A DNA stretch of 64,000 nucleotides from Bin87 sp965220505 (GTDB lineage: Bacteria > Chloroflexota > Dehalococcoidia > Lucifugimonadales > UBA3495): assembly GCA_965220505.1 (NCBI GenBank), contig CBDCQE010000003.1, forward strand, positions 186,001 through 250,000, written 5' to 3'. The notes beneath the pieces were generated by a model. The model was not told the DNA's origin and made no database searches. It saw nothing but the letters and a program-made list of their open reading frames with translations. This document shows, piece after piece, positions 32,961-41,200 of this stretch (position 1 is its first letter; every line of letters starts with the position of its first letter). The position numbers and the translations under genes are program-made.

Positions 32961-32982
32961 GTGGTGCCGAGGGGCGGATTCG
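32961..32982 (-). repeat. 22-bp tRNA-Phe 3'-end duplicate (attachment-site-like)
   Basis: gtggtgccgaggggcggattcg is identical to 43723-43744, the 3' end (T-arm, acceptor strand, CCA plus one base) of the intact tRNA-Phe on the same strand. The rest of the tRNA is absent to the right (ccattctgcg follows). This is the arrangement left when an element integrates in a tRNA 3' end. Confidence 0.8.
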
Positions 32983-33095
32983 CCATTCTGCGTGAAGTAG
33001 CGTTTTGTCGAAGCCTGTTTGGCGAGATTCCCTACTCAAAATCAAGAATTGGGGTCAGTGTAACACGGTCTGGTTATGTGGAGACGGGCAGGCGC

Positions 33096-34094
33096 CTACA
33101 AGTTTATTGAGGGTTCCTCGTAATCCTTTAGCTTGTTGTAGATTTGAAGCCGGTGATGGTAGGACTCCAAAACTATGATCCGGTCGTCTGCGTCAACGTT
33201 GACCGCCACTGGCCGCCGGAACCGCCATTCAGGCTCCAGATCTGTCCGTCGCCTGGCTTTGATGATATCCGGATTGGCGTCGATGTAGGTCTGGGCCCAT
33301 GGCGAAGGCTCTTGGGCGTCACCGACCAGCGCCGTAATATATTGGCCGTCGGCGGCGTAGATCTGGACTCGGTGGTTCCCCCAGTCGGTTACGTATACAT
33401 CTCCATCTGAGTCCACAGCTACACCGGATGGCCCTTTGAGCGAACCCACCCCGGCGCTGGAGCCTTCGAACTTAACGAGCAACTCTCCAGTAGGGGCGAA
33501 TTTTTGCACCCGGTTATTTCCCCAATCCGCGACGTAGATGTTGTCCTGGCGGTCGATGCAGATTCCCCATGGCATCTCCAGATCTCCGTCACCGCCACCT
33601 CGCTTCCCGAATTTGGACTGAAACTCACCGATCTGGTTGAAACTCTGCACCCGGTGATTCAGGCTGTCCACCACCCAAACGGTTCCCCGGGAGTCGAAAG
33701 CGATTCCTGACGGTCCGTTTAGCTGCCCGTCTCCGCTGCCGGGCCTGCCCCAGTGATATCGGTAACTACCCTCTTCACTGTAAATGGTTACCCGGTTGAG
33801 ATACTCGTCCGAAACGAACACTCGGCCGGTACGGTCCAAATCAATTGACCGGGGCCAAACGAAGCGCCCGTCTTCCTCGCCGACGGAGCCGAACTGTCCT
33901 TGAAAATCGTGGTCAAAGTTGATCTTGGTGACACGCTGACCCAATTGTTCCACACCGCGGCTCAACACATAAATGCGACCGTTCGATCCCAGGACGAAAT
34001 CCTGGGGAGCCCAAAATCCCCAGCCGGCCTGACTGTACATGCCTATGCAGTAGCTGTAGTCATACACCCTGCCGGCAGCGACGGTGGTCAGCAT
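33096..34094 (-). CDS. NHL-repeat beta-propeller protein
   Basis: 332 residues made of about six NHL repeats. Clear units include GPSGIAFDSRGTVWVVDSLN, MPWGICIDRQDNIYVADWGN followed by NRVQKF, and GPSGVAVDSDGDVYVTDWGN followed by HRVQIY. The first blade has APQDFVLGSNGRIYVLSRG. There is no signal peptide or other domain, so it may be cytoplasmic or exported by an unseen route. NHL propellers usually bind proteins or RNA or house lyases; nothing points to a specific activity. It is the last of three leftward genes with DUF1501 and DUF1800 (36 bp from DUF1501), suggesting a joint function in that cluster. Confidence 0.88.
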   Translation of the reverse strand: MLTTVAAGRVYDYSYCIGMYSQAGWGFWAPQDFVLGSNGRIYVLSRGVEQLGQRVTKINFDHDFQGQFGSVGEEDGRFVWPRSIDLDRTGRVFVSDEYLNRVTIYSEEGSYRYHWGRPGSGDGQLNGPSGIAFDSRGTVWVVDSLNHRVQSFNQIGEFQSKFGKRGGGDGDLEMPWGICIDRQDNIYVADWGNNRVQKFAPTGELLVKFEGSSAGVGSLKGPSGVAVDSDGDVYVTDWGNHRVQIYAADGQYITALVGDAQEPSPWAQTYIDANPDIIKARRRTDLEPEWRFRRPVAVNVDADDRIIVLESYHHRLQIYNKLKDYEEPSINL

Positions 34095-34130
34095 ATCCCC
34101 TCTCCCGCGAACTATTTTGGGGTCCCAAAG

Positions 34131-35267
34131 CTACATGAAGGACATTTGCTCGAAGTGTCCACCGACGATGGGTACAGGATCGAGTCCCAGCCACTTTTCC
34201 GCCAAAGTGGAGTAGAAGCCACGGAAATCATAGTTGGGCGCCAGGTCTCCCTGAGTGAGATCCCCCGGTTCCAGCGAGGGATACGTCCCGTACATTCCAC
34301 CATTCACCCGGTCGCCAATGGCGAACGCTACCCCAGCCGCTCCGTGGTCGGTACCAGTGCCATTATCGCGGACGCGGCGCCCAAACTCGCTGAACAACAT
34401 GATAACCACCTCGTTTGAGGCGTCGTGCTCACGCAGGTCGGCGAAGAAGTCGCGTATGGCAACGGAAATTTCCGTCCAAAGTTTTTCATGTGGTCCCAGC
34501 TGGTCATAGTGGGTGTCGAAGGGCCCGTGGGAGGTGTAAAAGACCTGGGTGCCCAAGCCGGCCAGATGCACTTGGGCCACGTCTCTGAGGCGCCTCGCGA
34601 TGGAATTGTTGGCGTACTCCACGTTTGAAGAATAGGTTTCGGGAGCAACCCGGATGATGTCGGCTCCGCGCAACGCATCCCGTCCTGCCTGTCCCAGATA
34701 TTCCATGGTCGGCCCGGTGCCGATGGTTGGAGCGTACATGCGGGCAAAGGTCTCCAACAACTGGACACGATCTTGCTCGGAGGCGATTCCCGGATTTGAT
34801 GAGAGTACGCCGTATGAAGGAAGGTGGTTGACAGAAGTAACAGGAACCCCCTTCATGGCCAGTGCCCGAGGCAAGCCCTGGCCCAAGTTAACTCCCTTCA
34901 GCACGTTCTCGCCGTCAGGGTCCAAGTCCCGGACGACCTTGGCGAGCCAGCCGTCAATACCGATGGAATCCGGCTCGCAGGTATGCCAGATGTCCATGGC
35001 GCGAAAGTGCGAACGGGGTGAATTTTCAAACCCGATTCCGTGAATGATTGCCATGTTGCCCTGGTCGTAGATTTCTTTCAACGGCTCCGAATCGGCCCGG
35101 AATGCCAGTTGGTCATCTATGGGCAGTAATCGATCTTCAGGAACATGGACCTTGGGCCGGTTATCCCAATACAGGGGATTGCTATAAGGAACAATCGTAT
35201 TGAGATAGTCGTTGGCCCCAGTCAGCTCCAGCACGACCAGCACGGGGTCTTTATGGGTTGATGCCAT
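34131..35267 (-). CDS. DUF1501 family protein, paired with DUF1800
   Basis: 378 residues from the ATG at 35267; an ATG two codons earlier (35273) sits too close to the AGGA. Blocks match the solitary paralogue at 9864: VVLELTGANDYLNTIVPYSN, RSHFRAMDIWHTCEPDSIG, MLFSEFGRRVRDNGTGTDHG and VAFAIGDRVNGGMYGTYPS. No TAT signal is seen. DUF1501 proteins have a sulfatase/alkaline-phosphatase-like fold and are nearly always encoded beside DUF1800, as here (36-bp gap). The biochemical function is unknown. Confidence 0.87.
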   Translation of the reverse strand: MASTHKDPVLVVLELTGANDYLNTIVPYSNPLYWDNRPKVHVPEDRLLPIDDQLAFRADSEPLKEIYDQGNMAIIHGIGFENSPRSHFRAMDIWHTCEPDSIGIDGWLAKVVRDLDPDGENVLKGVNLGQGLPRALAMKGVPVTSVNHLPSYGVLSSNPGIASEQDRVQLLETFARMYAPTIGTGPTMEYLGQAGRDALRGADIIRVAPETYSSNVEYANNSIARRLRDVAQVHLAGLGTQVFYTSHGPFDTHYDQLGPHEKLWTEISVAIRDFFADLREHDASNEVVIMLFSEFGRRVRDNGTGTDHGAAGVAFAIGDRVNGGMYGTYPSLEPGDLTQGDLAPNYDFRGFYSTLAEKWLGLDPVPIVGGHFEQMSFM

Positions 35268-35302
35268 TTTCATGTCCTTCTACATCAGTTGCATGCTCTT
35301 GC

Positions 35303-36718
35303 CTAGGCAAACTGATATTCTCGCGAGGCGGCGATCAAGGTCAAGATCCTGCTCACATTGTGCAATGTAGCGCTGAATTCTTCGTGGGTGCTCCAGCCTA
35401 GATCGCCACATTTTTCGGCATGGGCAATCAATTCAGAGTGGGTCGTCTTACTGACTTCCAACGGTCCCATCGCATCGAGACAAGCTTCCACTATCGCCTG
35501 GGGGGAATGATCCCCATGCACATGCACATTCACCAACACCCGTTTGACGATAGCCTGCACGCCGGGTAGTGAGACGTCTCCAAATATCCTCGCGGCAAAG
35601 TTCACCCGGCGCATCAAAACGCCGGGGTCGATCCATTCTGAGCCTGTGTGCCAACCCTCCACGCTGGGAGGATTGAGCAGCCCCTGTCCCTGCCAACCGC
35701 ACTCCAACGCCAAATTGTTGAGTCCTGGCTTGAAGCCTTCATAGTTGCCCGCCATACGCACAGTGCCAACGATCAATTCAGCCGGGCTTTTCACCCGGGC
35801 GAAGCGGGCATTCTTGAAGAACTCTGAGTTGAACAACGTTCGTAAAATAGACCGGATGTCGCCGCGGGATTCATTGTAGGCATCCGCCAACAACTCGATG
35901 GCTTCAGGGTCAACTGGTGGTGTAACGTTCCAACTGGCGACATGGGGCTCGTCGGCGACGAAGAACCTGTAGAGGTGACGGGCCAGGAACCGGGCCGTAG
36001 CCGGTTGGTCCGCAATAATGTCCACGATGTCTTCGCCATTGAAGTTCCCGGTATACCCCAGGAAGGTCTTCTCCCGATCGTCGTGGTCCTCAGGTTTGTA
36101 GTCGAATAGCCAGTGGAAACGACCGTAAGGATTACGGGGAATCTTTGGGGCAATCGTCCATCCGGTAAAGGCCCTGGCCGCTTCCCTGATATCATCCTCG
36201 GAGTAGTTTCCGACTCCGAGGGAGAAAAGCTCCAACAGCTCCCGCCCCCAGTTTTCATTTATGGCGCCGTCACGATTTCCCTGGTTGTCCAACCAGAAGA
36301 TCATGGCTGGCGACTTTGCAACCTCTACCAGCAGGTCGCGGTAAGTACCCAATCCGTATTCACGGAAGATGGCAATCTGGCGAGTCAGCTCCAGTGGATT
36401 GTCCACCTTGGAGTTGCCGGTGGCGAACAACTGATGCCAGAAGAGGGCCATCTTCTCTTCCAGAGGCCGTTTGGTGTTGATCATCCGGAACACCCAATTG
36501 GCCTGATTTATTGGCAGCGCCCCGGCCCCCTCATAACCCGGGAAGAACCGGTACAGCAGTTCGTCGTCTATGGCCGGCTGCCGCTCTGGATGCAGAAGCT
36601 CCTCGACCACGGCTTCGTAGCCTTTGGAGACGCGCTCCTCCAGTTCCTCACGGGTATCACCGAAGCCTGCCCGTCTCATTAAATGGGCCATCAATCGAAT
36701 GTCTTCTTGGTGGGGCAT
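35303..36718 (-). CDS. DUF1800 family protein
   Basis: The start at 36718 (MPHQEDIRLMAHLMRRAGFG), 6 nt after GGAGAGG, gives 471 residues. Family blocks are LMRRAGFGDTREELEERVSK, EEKMALFWHQLFATGNSKV, DNQGNRDGAINENWGRELLE followed by LFSLG, ARAFTGWTI, ARFLARHLYRFFVADEP and PPSVEGWHTGSEWIDPG. The protein is mostly helical. DUF1800/DUF1501 pairs are widespread, often secreted, and of unknown function; here no signal peptide is visible. It is the first gene of the leftward DUF1800-DUF1501-NHL cluster inside the tRNA-bounded segment. Confidence 0.88.
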   Translation of the reverse strand: MPHQEDIRLMAHLMRRAGFGDTREELEERVSKGYEAVVEELLHPERQPAIDDELLYRFFPGYEGAGALPINQANWVFRMINTKRPLEEKMALFWHQLFATGNSKVDNPLELTRQIAIFREYGLGTYRDLLVEVAKSPAMIFWLDNQGNRDGAINENWGRELLELFSLGVGNYSEDDIREAARAFTGWTIAPKIPRNPYGRFHWLFDYKPEDHDDREKTFLGYTGNFNGEDIVDIIADQPATARFLARHLYRFFVADEPHVASWNVTPPVDPEAIELLADAYNESRGDIRSILRTLFNSEFFKNARFARVKSPAELIVGTVRMAGNYEGFKPGLNNLALECGWQGQGLLNPPSVEGWHTGSEWIDPGVLMRRVNFAARIFGDVSLPGVQAIVKRVLVNVHVHGDHSPQAIVEACLDAMGPLEVSKTTHSELIAHAEKCGDLGWSTHEEFSATLHNVSRILTLIAASREYQFA

Positions 36719-36968
36719 TGCCGCCTCTCCGTTTATCGAGCCCAGAACGCTAAGCCAGGCGCCGCTTCGCAACATATTAGGATTGGCCAAGTCGAATGTC
36801 AACAAAAAGCCGTAACAGGTAACCGTTCAGAGTTGACGGCCCGTGGTAGCGGCGTTGGGAGCGATCATCAGCGCAAATCGCTGGTGGAGGCAGTCAGGTG
36901 CCCAGCCTGGGCGCTGATCGGCCAGGCGTGTGGCGGCATGGTGGACAGGTCAAACGCCGAGGACGGCG
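36719..36968. other. Intergenic stretch left of the dead transposase
   Basis: No gene is seen. It should contain the promoter of the leftward DUF1800 cluster and the 3' end of the insertion sequence. I looked for a terminal inverted repeat matching the other flank near 37810-37850 and did not find a convincing one. Confidence 0.35.
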
Positions 36969-37415
36969 TCAGGAAGGGAGGGGCAGGGCGTGCAGTCTCG
37001 CCAGGGCAGAGCTGAACTGGTTTTGCCAGGGCCAGCCCTGAGGGAGATGCAGGGTGAGACGACGGGCTTTGCGGGTGAGGCGTCCGGCCAGGGAGAAGAA
37101 GCGTCGTCGGAGAGTCTTGGTGGTTGCCACCGGCTCTCCCAGACCGATGCGCGTGGTCCAGCGAGCCAGGTTATGGGCGATGACCCGGACGGTCAGCCAG
37201 GCGGCGTCGGGCTCACTCGCGAAGGGAGTGTAGCTGGTCTCGGCCACATCGGCCACGCCTTCCATCCAGTACGGGATGGGCGTCCACTCCGCCTCGGGTA
37301 CGGCCTCGATGAGATTGCGCAGGGTCTGGTGCCGGCGTACGGTGATGGAGAAGCGGACACTCTTATCACGACAGGCGGCGACGATGGGGTGAGTGTAGAA
37401 GCCGCTGTCGGCCCG

Positions 37416-37430
37416 TCCGCCTGAGGCGGA
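37416..37430. repeat. 15-bp micro-palindrome tccgcc-tga-ggcgga inside the dead transposase
   Basis: A perfect palindrome within the transposase C-terminal piece, adding in-frame residues (RSSASGGRADSG) to a region that is otherwise family sequence. A second copy at 37504-37516 shares ccgcctgaggcgg, and a third, with tct in the middle, sits at 42955-42973. Confidence 0.7.
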
Positions 37431-37503
37431 TGAGCGGTCCGGTGGCTCCGGCGTAGCGCACCCGGCTGATCGTTTCACGCAGGAAGCGGGCCGCGCCCCG
37501 AGC

Positions 37504-37516
37504 CCGCCTGAGGCGG
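37504..37516. repeat. Second micro-palindrome copy
   Basis: ccgcc-tga-ggcgg, 74 bp from the first copy's end and in the same relative setting (gcccgcctgaggcggattgg). It lies at the break between the two transposase pieces. Confidence 0.65.
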
Positions 37517-37806
37517 ATTGGCCCGTCCCTGGCGCAGCCTTGCCATCAGTACGTCGCCGGTGCCGGCAGCGACGGCCAACAGCGGGTGATAGCCCCGCTG
37601 GCCAGCGCCGACGCCACCAGCGTCAGCAACTTGTCGCCCTCATTCGCCCGACCAGGTGCATCTCCCAGATCAACGTGGCGGTCCACCAGCTCGCCCAGCC
37701 CCAGATGGTGGACCAGGGTGATCGGTAGCAGCAGCCCGGCATTGGCCACCAGGCGGTGGTCATCAAAGGCGACGTGGATGCGGTCGGGGCGCTCAGGCGG
37801 TAGCAT

Positions 37807-38240
37807 CCGATGGGTGCTCCTTGTTGCGGGTTGGTTTTCTGTTTCAAAAACCGTTATCCCCGAAGTGCAGGGGCACTTTCTCATCCCCTCACCACGGCGC
37901 CACACTCATCCTTTCGGTGGATTGGGGATAAGGCACATTGTGTGCCGGAGAGTGCGCCATGTATCGATGGTTCCTATACGATTCACGCAATTAACATAAT
38001 TAAATCGCAGATATTCACGTGATTTTCACAATCTGGTGATAATGTGGTTGGCATGGTCAGGTTGGGGTGTTCGCTGCTATAGACCTGCGGGCATCGCCAC
38101 ACCTCACGGCCACACATACACAACGCTTTCTCCGGCGGCGTGATGGCTGCGCTCATAACTGGCGCAGTTGCCGTCGGAGGCATAACGACCGACCCGCGCG
38201 CGTTTCATGCCGACGCGGGAACCATACGGAGATGCCTATC
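37807..38240. promoter_or_regulatory. AT-rich leader upstream of the giant surface protein gene
   Basis: About 430 bp without a gene; the last 270 bp are AT-rich (near 37985-38045). A possible sigma-70-type promoter is TTCACG (38014-38019), 18 bp, GATAAT (38038-38043). A ggag (38228-38231) sits 9 nt before the chosen ATG at 38241. The left part is probably the end of the insertion sequence. Confidence 0.35.
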
Positions 38241-41200
38241 ATGGCCACAATAACGGCTTGGTCGAATGCTGTCCGCCTGTCTCTCGTCATCTCGCTGGTG
38301 TCATTGATCCCTCTCGTCGCGCTATTGGCCGGCTACGACACCGTCCACGGGTCAGTGCCCAACCCGTCCCGCGGGTTTGACCTTGATCCAGACCACGATA
38401 ACGCGCGCGGTGTCTGGTCCGGCGGTTCCACCATGTGGGTGGTGGACAACGCCGACGACCAGTTGATCGCATACTCCATGGCCACGGGCGCCCGGTTGGC
38501 GGACAAGGACATCGACCTGACCAGCTCCAACTCTAAACCGCAGGGCATCTGGTCGGACGGTTCCATCATCTGGGTGGTGGACTGGGACGATACCAAGCTC
38601 TACGCCTACAACCTGGACTCCGGCGCAAGGATGGAGAACCGGGACATTGACCTGACCGGCAGCAATGATGGGCCGCGGGGCGTGTGGGGTGCGTTCGGCA
38701 TCATCATGGTGGTTGATAAGGACGACGACCATGTCTACGCGTACAACCAGACCAGCGGGCAGCGTCAAACGGGCTATGAGTTCGACCTAGCCGCAGGCAA
38801 CGACAATCCGTGGGGCCTGTGGGGCGGGAACAATGTCATATGGGTCACCGATACCAGCGATGACAGCGTTTATGCCTACGACCTGGTGGTGCGCACCCCC
38901 AAACCGCTCCTCAACCTCCGCCTTTCCCTGGAGAACCGGGACCCTCGCGGCGTCACGGGCAACAAAAGCCTCATGTGGGTGGTTGACGACGAGGACAAGC
39001 ACGTCTACGCCATGCGCTACAAGGATTTCCGGCATCCCGACGACGAAATCGACATCAGCGGCGTGGTCATGCCCAAAGGCATCTGGACCGACGGCACGAC
39101 CATATACGTGGTGGACACCGGAATCGGAGGCGGCCCCGGGTTGGTTGCCTATAACGTTGGCGACGGGTCTCGCAACGCATCCAAGGACGTCGACCTCAGC
39201 CACACCGGCTACACGCCGATGTCTGTCTGGTCGGACGGTTCACAAGTTTGGGTGCAATTCGCGGAGCACAATTCGGTCAAAGTATATTCCCTGAGCACCG
39301 GCACCGAGATCTCCAGGAATTTCCCGATCATCCTGAGGCATGAGAACGGAGATGCCGCCGGCATCTGGTGCGACGGCGCCACCATGTGGGTCTCAGATTC
39401 CGGGGACGACAAGATCTACGCCTACAACTTCGCTACCGGACTGGATCAGACCGACAAGGACTTCGATCTCGATTCCAAAAACACGGATCCCGGCCAGATC
39501 TGGGGCGACGGCGAGACCCTGTGGGTCATGGACGCCACGGACAAGCACGTCTACGCCTACGATCTGTCCACGGGCGCTCGCCGTGAGGGAAAAGAGTTTC
39601 GGCCCGTACCGGACAACAATAACCTCAACGGAGCTATCACGGGCCACGGCCTGCGCTTCTGGGTGGTCGACACTCAGGACGACCACCTGTATGCCTACGG
39701 CAAGGCGAACACGCCGCCGTCGTTCAGCAGTAACTCGGCGGTTTTCAAAATACACCACACGCTGACCGGACACAACCTGATCGGTCCGGTACCAGAAGTC
39801 ACCGAGGTTGACGAAGGTGACACGCTGACCTACTCGATTTCGGGTACCGACAGCAGTCGATTCACCGTGGACTCCAGCACCGGAGATCTGTACACGAAAC
39901 GCGACGCCGGAAGTTTTACCGCCGGCGCTGAGCTGTCAATCAAGGTATCCGTAAGCGACGGGAAGAACCTGCTCGACGGGGTGAGCTCCAGCAAGGACGA
40001 CACGGTAAACGTGACCATCAGGGTACTGCAAAACGCCGATCCGGAATTCGTAACCGCCGACGGTTCGGTGTTCACGGTCAGCGAGGATGCCAGCGCCGGG
40101 GACACCGTCGCCCAACTGAACATCGCCGACCTGGATGGCGACACGCCGTCCTATACGTTGACCTACCAAAATGGCGACGCCCACACTCCCTTCACGATCA
40201 GCGGCAACCAGATCAAAATCGCAACCGGCGAAAGTCTGGATTACGAGAGCCAGGATTCCTACCAACTCACGCTGGACATCTCGGACGGCAAAGACGAGGA
40301 CGGCAATTCCGACACCACTACCGACGACAGCATCACGGTGGAAATCCAGGTCACCAACGTTGACGAAAGCGGCGAGGTCGCCCTGGGCAGCGCCCAACCG
40401 CAGGTCGACACGGCAATCGCTGCCTCCCTGACCGACCCGGACGGCGTGAACCTGGAGAATGGCAACCAGGTCAACTGGGTAGTGGAACGGAGCACTGACC
40501 CGGAATCGGGGACCTGGACCGAGGTGTCAGATACCGACGCCTCCAGCGCGACATTCGATTACACCCCGGTCACAGCGGACGTGGGAAATCACCTGCGGTT
40601 CGCCGCCAGTTACTGGGACAACGAATCGGATACCACCCGGAAGACGGCGCAGGTGATTTCCACGAACACCGTGCTGGCCGCGCCGCCATCTAACCTGCCG
40701 CCGGCATTCAACGAGAACGCGCCGATCACTCGTTCCTTTCCGGAAGACGCCGAAATCGGCGCCAACGTGGGGTTACCCGTGCAGGCCACCGACCCGGACG
40801 ACGACACTCTCAGATACGGTTACAACACTGTGGGTACCAGCCGATTCCAGGTAAATTCCGTGTCCGGCCAAATCAACATGAACTCCAACCTCTTGCTGAG
40901 TTACGAACGCAGACCCACTTCTTACATCTGGGTTTTGGTCCGGGATAGCAAGGATCAGTACGGCAATGCTGACACCGAATGGGATGCATCCGCCCTGGTG
41001 AAAATCAACATCACGAACGTGGAAGAGGCCGGCGAGGTGGAACTGACTTCGGACAACCCCCAGGTTGCCGTGGAACTGGCCGCGTCGCTTACCGACCCAG
41101 ACGGCTCCGTCACCAATCTCACCTGGCAATGGCAGACCGCCAGCAGCGCCCAAGCGACCACGTGGACGGATATCACCGTCGCCACGTCGGAAAAATACAC

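Larger units (their letters stand above)
36969..37806 (-). pseudogene. Broken IS1380-like transposase
   Basis: Two pieces in different frames lie on the same strand. The N-terminal piece (from 37806) reads RPDRIHVAFDDHRLVANAGL, GLGELVDRHVDLGDAPGRAN and GDKLLTLVASALASG, the start of IS1380/DDE group 1 transposases, and stops at 37546. The C-terminal piece (37478-36969) reads GRADSGFYTHPIVAACRDKS, RFSITVRRHQTLRNLIEAVP, then LTVRVIAHNLARWT and LHLPQGWPW. Intact proteins are about 430-460 residues, so the middle third, with part of the catalytic core, is deleted. Two small palindromes (37416-37430, 37504-37516) are inserted in the C-terminal piece and in the junction. The gene is not functional. 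Confidence 0.82.

Noticed and set aside
32961..32982. Second tRNA gene
   Set aside because: Only the 3' 21 nt of tRNA-Phe are present; the D-arm, anticodon arm and 5' acceptor strand are absent.
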